Shown piece by piece: positions 22,760-28,617 of a stretch of 28,617 nt of DNA. The stretch's first letter is position 1. Each line of letters opens with the position of its first letter. The stretch covers positions 1-28,617 of the forward strand of contig RXIJ01000039.1 in NCBI GenBank assembly GCA_004212095.1, in the 5' to 3' direction. Origin of the DNA: Methanosarcinales archaeon (GTDB lineage: Archaea > Halobacteriota > Methanosarcinia > Methanosarcinales > EX4572-44). The translations under genes and the position numbers were made by a program. The notes beneath the pieces are model-generated. The model saw only the letters and a list, made by a program, of their open reading frames with translations. It had not been told where the DNA came from and made no database searches.

Positions 22760-23836
22760 ATGGACGCTGTGTTAGGTATTGAAGATGGTACCGCTGTTGT
22801 TGGTACTGGTTTTGGCAAAGAGGGTGTCGTGTGTGGTGAGCTGGTGTTTTCCACGCAGTATACTGGTTATGAGGAAGCTCTTACTGATCCATCGTACGCT
22901 GGTCAGATTCTCATGTTCACATATCCCCTTATTGGAAATTATGGTGTTAATGGTGAGGCGTTCCAGTCTGCTGGTATGAAAGCCGAGGCTCTCGTGGTGC
23001 GCGAGGCTTGCCCTGTCCCATCTCACCGCCTGTCGACGCAGAGTATTGTGGAGTTTGTAGAAAGTGAGAATAAATATGGCATCGCTGGTGTTGATACAAG
23101 GATGCTCACGATTAAGACAAGGGAAAGTGGTGCGATGCGTGCTGCTCTTATTGTTGGGAGTAATGATTGTGAAGAAGCGGTGAACCGTGCACGAGCGCAT
23201 CAGAGAATAACCGAACTTGATTTGATATCACAGGTTACCTGCAGGGAGTCTTATTCTATCAAAGGGGCAAGTGGTGCCAAGCATTTCGTGGTGATTGATC
23301 TTGGCATCAAAAGAAACATGATTGAAAGTTTGAAGAAGCGGGGAGTAAACCTGACAGTTGTCCCGGCAACTACAAAGCCGCAAGAAGTGATTGATTTGAA
23401 GCCTGATGCCGTGCTGATCTCAAATGGTCCCGGCGATCCGCGGATGGCGAAAGATGCCACTCGTGTGGTTTCAGAGCTTGCAGGCACGGTTTCGATTTTT
23501 GGAATTTGTCTGGGAAACCAGATTATTGCACTTGGACTTGGCGCTGAGACATATAAACTTAAGTTTGGTCATCGCGGTGCCAACCAGCCTGTTAAGGATT
23601 TTGAAAGTGGGATTGTGCACATCACCTCACAGAATCACGGGTTTGCAGTGGATGCTGACTCTGTTGAAGCAATTGACGCAAGGGTAACACAAGTAAACGT
23701 TAACGACGGCACTGTTGAAGGTATTTCGCATAATTATCTTGAAATTATGTCTGTGCAGTACCATCCCGAGGCGCATCCTGGCCCACTGGATACTGAAGCA
23801 CTATTTTTTGACCGGATTGTTCGGATGGTGAAATAA
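22760..23836 (+). CDS. carA: Carbamoyl-phosphate synthase small (glutaminase) subunit
   Basis: A 358-residue glutamine amidotransferase subunit that releases ammonia for CarB, supplying carbamoyl phosphate to pyrimidine and arginine synthesis. The N-terminal CPSase domain carries TGYEEALTDPSYAGQIL and NYGVN; the class I glutaminase domain has the catalytic triad Cys250 (FGICLGNQ), His335 and Glu337 (SVQYHPEAHPGP), with SNGPGDP (221-227). Length is normal. It precedes carB by four bases, the usual carAB operon. The ATG at 22760 follows a TATA-containing hairpin array, and no Shine-Dalgarno is seen, consistent with a short leader. Confidence 0.98.
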   Translation: MDAVLGIEDGTAVVGTGFGKEGVVCGELVFSTQYTGYEEALTDPSYAGQILMFTYPLIGNYGVNGEAFQSAGMKAEALVVREACPVPSHRLSTQSIVEFVESENKYGIAGVDTRMLTIKTRESGAMRAALIVGSNDCEEAVNRARAHQRITELDLISQVTCRESYSIKGASGAKHFVVIDLGIKRNMIESLKKRGVNLTVVPATTKPQEVIDLKPDAVLISNGPGDPRMAKDATRVVSELAGTVSIFGICLGNQIIALGLGAETYKLKFGHRGANQPVKDFESGIVHITSQNHGFAVDADSVEAIDARVTQVNVNDGTVEGISHNYLEIMSVQYHPEAHPGPLDTEALFFDRIVRMVK

Positions 23837-23840
23837 GGAG

Positions 23841-26800
23841 ATGCCGAAGCGAACTGATATTAAAAAAGTGTTATTGATAGGGTCTGGTCCGATTCTCATT
23901 GGCCAGGCTGCTGAATTTGATTTTTCCGGTTCGCAGGCATGCCGCTCTCTTCGTGAGGAGGGGATCAAAGTGGTGCTTGTGAATTCAAATCCTGCAACAA
24001 TTATGACCGATCCTGACATGGCTGATGCTGTGTACATTGAGCCGATTAAACCGGAAGTGGTTGCGCAGATTATTGAAAAAGAGAAGCCTGACGGTGTGAT
24101 TGCCGGACTCGGGGGTCAGACCGGTCTTAACGTTGTAAGCGAGCTTGCTGACATGGGCGTGTTTGAACAGTACGGTGTGAAACTACTCGGAACACCACTC
24201 TCTGCGATTCGCGATAGCGAGGACCGTGACCTGTTCAAGCGTACAATGATTGATATTGGGGAGCCTGTGCCAAGAAGCAAGGCTGTAACGTCAATTAGCG
24301 AAGCTGAAAAAATGGTGGAAACACTTGGACTCCCGGTTGTCATTCGCCCTGCTTACACACTCGGCGGTGCCGGAGGCGGTATTGCCTATACGCTTGATGA
24401 CCTTTATAAGATCACAGCGCTTGGACTCAACCGTTCAAGAATTCACCAGGTGTTAATCGAGGAGAGCGTGCTTGGATGGAAAGAGTTTGAGTACGAAGTC
24501 ATGCGGGATAAAAACGATACATGTATCGTTGTCTGTAACATGGAAAATATTGACCCGATGGGTATCCACACTGGTGAGTCAATTGTTGTCACACCATCCC
24601 AGACTTTAACTGACAACGAACACCAGATGCTTCGAAGCGCATCCATTAAAATCATACGAAGCCTTGGAATTGAAGGCGGCTGCAACATCCAGTTCGCTGT
24701 AAAGGGTGGAGATTACAGAATTGTTGAAGTTAACCCGCGTGTATCCCGTTCCTCAGCCCTTGCATCCAAAGCAACAGGATATCCTATTGCGCGAGTAACA
24801 GCAAAGATTGCTATCGGACTTGCTCTTGATGAGATTGTAAACGATGTGACCAAAAAAACGCCAGCCTCCTTTGAGCCAACCATTGATTACACAGTTGTGA
24901 AGATTCCGCGCTGGCCATTTGATAAATTCGTGACAGCGGATAATCACCTTACAACTGCCATGAAGAGTACCGGGGAAGTGATGGCAATCGGGCGTACGAT
25001 TGAGGAATCTCTACAGAAGGCAGTGCGTTCACTTGATATTAGTATGGACTTTGGATATGGAAACTGGACACACGATGAGCTGGTAGACATTCTCAAACAC
25101 CCGACTAACGAGCGTCTCTTTGCCATATACAAGGCACTGCAAAGTGATATGAGTGTAGCGGAGATTGGCTGCCTCACAAACATTGATCCTTTTTTTATCC
25201 TGAAGATTAAGAACATCGTAACGATGGAAGACGAACTGAAGCGTACTCAACTTCATCCCGCACTCCTCAAGAGAGCAAAGCAAAACGGCTTTACAGATGC
25301 GCAAATTGCAGAACTCACCGGTAAAAAGAGAGAAGAAATTAACGACCAACGCCTACAAAGTGGCATACTTGCCACATATAAAATGGTTGACACCTGTGCA
25401 GCAGAGTTTGCGGCAGCAACACCTTACTACTACGCAACTTACGAGGACGAATGCGAAACTGTTGAGAGCAGCAGAAAGAAGGTTTTAATCATTGGCTCAG
25501 GTCCCATACGAATCGGGCAGGGAATAGAATTTGACTACTGTACGGTTCACGCAGTAACCGCTCTCAGGGAAGAGGGTATTGAGACACATATCATCAACAA
25601 CAACCCTGAAACCGTGTCGACAGACTATGACACATCAGACAAACTATTTTTTGAGCCGCTCACACTCGAAGATGTAATTAATGTTATCGAGCGGGAGCAT
25701 CCTTATGGTGTTATCGTACAATTTGGTGGCCAAACCTCAGTAAACCTTGCACTCCCACTGCAACAGGAATTAACCCGCAGAAGCGACCTTCAAACCAGCA
25801 TACTTGGCACAACCCCGGAGGACATGGACATGGCAGAAGATAGGGAACGTTTCAATACACTGCTGCAAAAACTTGGTATTCCACAGCCGGATGGCGGATG
25901 TGCAACTTCTACTGCTGAAGCATACACTGAAGCAAATCGCATCGGGTACCCGGTACTTGTACGTCCTTCCTACGTTCTCGGAGGGCGCGCTATGGAAATC
26001 GTGTACGATGAAAAAGATCTCACGCGATACATGACTGAAGCAGTTAAGGTATCCAACGATCACCCGGTACTAATCGACGACTTTCTTGAGAACGCGATTG
26101 AAATCGATGTTGATGCAGTGTGTGACGGAGAGGATGTGTTAATCGGCGCAATAATGGAACACACAGAAGAAGCAGGTGTTCATTCAGGTGATTCTGCCTG
26201 TGTTATACCACCACAAACAATTCCATCTCACATACTGGAAAAAGTTCGTGAGTACATGAAGCAAATAGCCATAGCATTGAATGTGAAAGGACTGGTTAAC
26301 ATTCAAATGGCATATAAAAACGATGCAGTGTACGTGCTTGAAGCAAATCCCCGCTCAAGTCGAACCATACCCTTTGTATCCAAAGCAACCGGGCTGCCTA
26401 TTGCAAAGATTGCTGCAAAAGTAATAATGGGGCGCAGCCTGCAGGAACTTGGCTACACACAGGAAGTAGTACCAGCAAACGTGTCAGTAAAAGAAGTGTT
26501 ACTACCTTTCGACCGCTTACCAGGCGCAGACCCACTTCTTGGACCAGAAATGAAAAGCACTGGCGAAGTCATGGGAATGGACACAAACTTTGCCCATGCA
26601 TTTTTCAAAGCACAGTTGAGCGCAGAAAACGAACTCCCATTAAAAGGCACAGTGTTCATGTCCATACGACAGAAAGATAAAGAACGCATTGCAACAATCG
26701 CACGAAAGTTGCAGGGAGCAGGACTGCGTTTGATTGGCACAAATGGCACAGCAGCATACCTTCAGAGCAAAGGCATACAAATGGAAACGATACAAAAAGT

Positions 26801-27056
26801 AAGTGAAGGAAGTCCTAACGTGGTTGACTTGATACACGAAAACAAGGTGCAGCTAATAATTAACACACCTACGAACAAACAATCAAGAAGCGACGGATAC
26901 CAGATACGAAGAGCGGCCGTAGACTACAAAATACCTTACATTACCACAATCCAGGCAGCTCTCGCAGCAGCCGATGCCATAGTAGCTATGAAACTTGAAA
27001 AAATCACCATAAAACCCATCAAAGAGTACCATAAAGAAAATCTCTCAAAACAATAA
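23841..27056 (+). CDS. carB: Carbamoyl-phosphate synthase large subunit
   Basis: A 1071-residue synthetase subunit. Two homologous ATP-grasp halves are seen: the carboxyphosphate half starts IGSGPILIGQAAEFDFSGSQ and continues with RPAYTLGGAGGGIAY and VNPRVSRSSALASKATG; the carbamoyl-phosphate half starts IGSGPIRIGQGIEFDYCTVH (about residue 550), with VRPSYVLGGRAMEIV and LEANPRSSRTIPFVSKATG. The C-terminal ~130 residues (KGTVFMSIRQKDKERIA, IGTNGTAAYL) form the MGS-like allosteric domain. All parts are present and it is not split into two genes as in some archaea. The start overlaps an AAGGAG that touches the ATG with no spacer; GGTGA upstream may serve instead. Its substrate ammonia comes from CarA. 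Confidence 0.98.
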   Translation: MPKRTDIKKVLLIGSGPILIGQAAEFDFSGSQACRSLREEGIKVVLVNSNPATIMTDPDMADAVYIEPIKPEVVAQIIEKEKPDGVIAGLGGQTGLNVVSELADMGVFEQYGVKLLGTPLSAIRDSEDRDLFKRTMIDIGEPVPRSKAVTSISEAEKMVETLGLPVVIRPAYTLGGAGGGIAYTLDDLYKITALGLNRSRIHQVLIEESVLGWKEFEYEVMRDKNDTCIVVCNMENIDPMGIHTGESIVVTPSQTLTDNEHQMLRSASIKIIRSLGIEGGCNIQFAVKGGDYRIVEVNPRVSRSSALASKATGYPIARVTAKIAIGLALDEIVNDVTKKTPASFEPTIDYTVVKIPRWPFDKFVTADNHLTTAMKSTGEVMAIGRTIEESLQKAVRSLDISMDFGYGNWTHDELVDILKHPTNERLFAIYKALQSDMSVAEIGCLTNIDPFFILKIKNIVTMEDELKRTQLHPALLKRAKQNGFTDAQIAELTGKKREEINDQRLQSGILATYKMVDTCAAEFAAATPYYYATYEDECETVESSRKKVLIIGSGPIRIGQGIEFDYCTVHAVTALREEGIETHIINNNPETVSTDYDTSDKLFFEPLTLEDVINVIEREHPYGVIVQFGGQTSVNLALPLQQELTRRSDLQTSILGTTPEDMDMAEDRERFNTLLQKLGIPQPDGGCATSTAEAYTEANRIGYPVLVRPSYVLGGRAMEIVYDEKDLTRYMTEAVKVSNDHPVLIDDFLENAIEIDVDAVCDGEDVLIGAIMEHTEEAGVHSGDSACVIPPQTIPSHILEKVREYMKQIAIALNVKGLVNIQMAYKNDAVYVLEANPRSSRTIPFVSKATGLPIAKIAAKVIMGRSLQELGYTQEVVPANVSVKEVLLPFDRLPGADPLLGPEMKSTGEVMGMDTNFAHAFFKAQLSAENELPLKGTVFMSIRQKDKERIATIARKLQGAGLRLIGTNGTAAYLQSKGIQMETIQKVSEGSPNVVDLIHENKVQLIINTPTNKQSRSDGYQIRRAAVDYKIPYITTIQAALAAADAIVAMKLEKITIKPIKEYHKENLSKQ

Positions 27057-27159
27057 ACAAAGTATACTACTATATAAATATAATTTGAAATTTTTATGGC
27101 ATAAACCACTGGGACGTAGAGAATGGGTTTTTTGTGAAGCTATTTTTAGACAGTACATT

Positions 27160-27175
27160 AAAATACAATAACACA
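27160..27175 (+). promoter_or_regulatory. Possible secG promoter
   Basis: TTAAAATACAATAACA, about 25 bp before the secG ATG, is TATA-like; TACTATATAAATATAA at 27069-27084 is a stronger box but would leave a longer leader. Confidence 0.3.
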
Positions 27176-27190
27176 ATAGTTAAGCATACA

Positions 27191-27361
27191 ATGGCAGCAA
27201 AAAAAAATGAAAGTGGCTTGATGTCTTCCGCAGGGCTCATGCGGTACTTTGATTCAGAAGAAACGAAGATGCTGTTTAATCCAAAAACAGTAGTATCTGT
27301 TAGCATAGCAATAGCTGTAACACTGTTAGCGCTTAATGCACACTTTGGTCTCTGGCCCTGA
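27191..27361 (+). CDS. secG: Preprotein translocase subunit SecG (Sec61-beta type)
   Basis: A 56-residue tail-anchored membrane protein of the Sec translocon. The archaeal/eukaryotic Sec61-beta signature is plain: MAAKKNESGLMSSAGLMRYF, then a short acidic linker (DSEETK), then FNPKTVVSVSIAIAVTLLAL as a single C-terminal transmembrane helix. It is unrelated to bacterial SecG in build. ATG 27191 is chosen because family members start MA-KK; the longer open frame from 27134 adds 19 residues unlike the family. It lies 134 bases after carB and converges with carS, whose stop is only 15 bases away. Confidence 0.95.
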   Translation: MAAKKNESGLMSSAGLMRYFDSEETKMLFNPKTVVSVSIAIAVTLLALNAHFGLWP

Positions 27362-27376
27362 GGACATAGGCTCCGA

Positions 27377-27919
27377 TTACCATGGCTCTTTTTTAAGTTT
27401 AACATAGTACCCGATAAGATTTGTAATTCTATGTAGAACTGGAGTGATTATTAATATTATAACCATCGTGGTTGCTGTGAAGTGTTCGATAAACCACGAT
27501 CCTTGTAATAAATATGTTAGTATCCATGCACCTATTACAAAGTCAAGCTGGTCTGCTATCATAAATTTCGCTCCACGTTTGAAGCCGAGACGACGTTTAA
27601 TAAAACTTTTGCACATATCTCCGAGCAGTGCACCGAAAGATAGAGAGAATACCGCAAGTAACGTAAAACCTCCAAACCGCCCGGCAAGCGCGGTGTTCAT
27701 CTGTATTATTCCAAGAATAGTTCCACAGATAACTCCCCCCACAAGTCCTCGATAGGTCTTACCATCTCCAAGAATACGTCTCCCGTCGACAAAGTTCCTG
27801 CCAAAGTCAATCGAAGCTCCACCTCCGCACACCACTGCCGTTGGGTTTGCAATATATGCCGGGAGCATGAGCCATAACGCACTCAGAATAACTTCAATCA
27901 CTGCATGTATTTCAATCAC
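27377..27919 (-). CDS. carS: CDP-2,3-bis-(O-geranylgeranyl)-sn-glycerol synthase (CDP-archaeol synthase)
   Basis: A 180-residue integral membrane enzyme that activates unsaturated archaetidic acid with CTP, giving CDP-archaeol for archaeal phospholipids. The family signature is present: LPAYIANPTAVVCGGG, then DFGRNFVDGRRILGDGKTYRGLVGG, then SFGALLGDMCKSFIKRRLGF, with about five membrane segments. Mg2+/CTP-binding residues of the DGK-TYRG region are intact. Start is uncertain: GTG 27919 or GTG 27901; the 13-bp TGCAGTGATTGAA is duplicated here, making two nearly equal GTG starts. The 77-bp array lies upstream (27991-28261), so its promoter is in or before it. Name follows archaeal usage and is unrelated to carAB. 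Confidence 0.95.
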   Translation of the reverse strand: MIEIHAVIEVILSALWLMLPAYIANPTAVVCGGGASIDFGRNFVDGRRILGDGKTYRGLVGGVICGTILGIIQMNTALAGRFGGFTLLAVFSLSFGALLGDMCKSFIKRRLGFKRGAKFMIADQLDFVIGAWILTYLLQGSWFIEHFTATTMVIILIITPVLHRITNLIGYYVKLKKEPW

Positions 27920-27990
27920 TGCATATCTAAGAATGGTTGTGGTGATATATATAAATCACGATCATTCAATACACTGCCAGCAGGAAGCTG

Positions 27991-28261
27991 CATCACAACA
28001 GATCAATGGTACTACTGTCTCTACAACTTATTATTATATTTCTGCACGACGAAGTTGTGCAGTGCCGCATCACAACAGATCAATGGTACTACTGTCTCTG
28101 CAACTTATTATTATATTTCTGCACGACGAAGTTGTGCAGTGCCGCATCACAACAGATCAATGGTACTACTGTCTCTACAACTTATTATTATATTTCTGCA
28201 CGACGAAGTTGTGCAGTGCCGCATCACAACAGATCAATGGTACCACTGTCTCTGCAACTTA
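27991..28261. repeat. Tandem array of a 77-bp unit (3.5 copies)
   Basis: Units start at 27991, 28068, 28145 and 28222 (the last is cut at ~28261). They differ by single bases. Each begins CATCACAACAGATCAATGG, runs through ACTGTCTCTRCAACTTATTATTATATTT-like sequence, and ends in a hairpin with arms CTGCACGAC and GTTGTGCAG around GAA (28042-28062, 28119-28139, 28196-28216), then TGCC. The partial fourth unit contains the stop codon of the CFI-box gene. No coding sense: frames through it only translate the repeat. Confidence 0.97.
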
Positions 28262-28617
28262 CTCGAGCATGTTCAAAATATAGACCAATGGTTTAATCAA
28301 GCCCTCTCTTACAATCGTCTGCAATCCTCCATTCCCTCTTATCACATCTGCAACTGGTGGACTCGTGAAATAATAAATTTTAACAAACATTCTCCCCGGT
28401 GGATTAGTCATCAGATATTCGTCTCTAAAATCTCGCAGCACGTTTACATCTTCATGCATCGGTGTGCCATATGCGGCAGTAGCAATGAAACAGGGCTGTG
28501 GTGTTGGGGTGGGCTCAATCCCTATGTACGCAATTCCTGTCTTTTCACCAGCAGTGATCAAAAACTCCCCATTTGGAATTCCGTTAGTATCCATGTCAAA
28601 AGAAAAATTGCCATTTG
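28259..28617 (-). CDS. Secreted/surface protein, C-terminal part with CFI box; runs off the window
   Basis: The visible ~118 residues are the C-terminus of a larger protein; the frame is open to the window edge (NGNFSFDMDTNGIPNGEFLI just inside it), so MDTNG is not a real start. An immunoglobulin-like repeat end (DTNGIPNGEFLITAGEKTG) is followed by the linker PTPTPQP and then the C-terminal CFIATAAYGTPMHEDVNVLR, DFRDEYLMTNPPGRMFV and SPPVADVIRGN segment, the CFI-box domain found at the C-terminus of many archaeal surface proteins. The single Cys starts this domain. The tail VYILNMLE follows with no evident membrane anchor. The stop TAA (28259-28261) lies in the fourth unit of the 77-bp array. 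Function is probably cell-surface binding or structure. Confidence 0.85.
   Translation of the reverse strand, partial: NGNFSFDMDTNGIPNGEFLITAGEKTGIAYIGIEPTPTPQPCFIATAAYGTPMHEDVNVLRDFRDEYLMTNPPGRMFVKIYYFTSPPVADVIRGNGGLQTIVREGLIKPLVYILNMLE

Noticed and set aside
22584..22775. Open frame with internal repeats (VIKSYFRTRSV twice)
   Set aside because: It is a translation of the 66-bp hairpin array, not a protein repeat.
27991..28261. CRISPR array
   Set aside because: The whole 77-bp unit is repeated with no unique spacers, and no cas genes are present.
27867..28296. Two open frames with repeated residues over the 77-bp array
   Set aside because: Period 77 is not a multiple of three, so the 'protein' repeats cycle through frames; repeat DNA only.

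Overview
The window is a 28.6-kb piece of a euryarchaeal chromosome. Archaeal hallmarks are a family-B DNA polymerase, an archaeal S15P next to an archaeal RecJ-like DHH protein, a Sec61-beta type SecG, CDP-archaeol synthase (CarS), a UPF0179 protein and a secreted protein with a C-terminal CFI box. A NifK-like piece, an MqnA-like protein and the CFI-box protein fit the methanogen/ANME-type Methanomicrobia broadly, but the exact lineage cannot be fixed from sequence alone. No tRNA, rRNA or CRISPR array was seen.

Layout. (1) 1-627: 3' half of a nitrogenase beta-subunit-like gene whose upstream frame is broken. (2) 628-6863: AT-rich accessory island that looks like a toxin-antitoxin graveyard: a HEPN-motif protein, two intact Fic proteins of different build on the minus strand, two ~495-bp diverged copies of a decayed RHH antitoxin + PIN toxin module, another PIN remnant, and a small ORF overlapping a retropepsin-like aspartic protease. 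Each fic gene has its own operator-like repeats upstream. (3) 6864-11210, minus strand: two metallo-beta-lactamase-fold hydrolases and DNA polymerase B. (4) 11837-15134, plus strand: Hsp20 and a P-type cation ATPase. (5) 15395-15872: a frameshifted family-2 glycosyltransferase pseudogene. (6) 20823-16135, minus strand: a small membrane protein, a 40-residue ORF coupled to it by an ATGA overlap, a methyltransferase, pheS, rpsO and the RecJ-like gene. (7) 21049-27361, plus strand: MqnA-like, UPF0179, carA-carB, secG. (8) 28617-27377, minus strand: the secreted CFI-box protein (runs off the window) and carS.

The most unusual signal is non-coding. Short palindromes with 8-10 bp stems and mostly three-base loops of the G-N-A type (apex usually CGAAG) sit just 3' of at least six genes: the HEPN gene, UPF0173, polB, recJ, UPF0179 and the CFI-box gene. 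At four of these sites they are built into tandem arrays with different periods (104, 59, 66 and 77 bp), some overlapping or touching the stop codon. G-N-A triloops in a G-C stem are known as exceptionally stable DNA mini-hairpins, so this may be an undescribed dispersed family of 3'-end hairpins. Two longer promoter-like elements (36 bp and 47 bp) also recur upstream of minus-strand genes.
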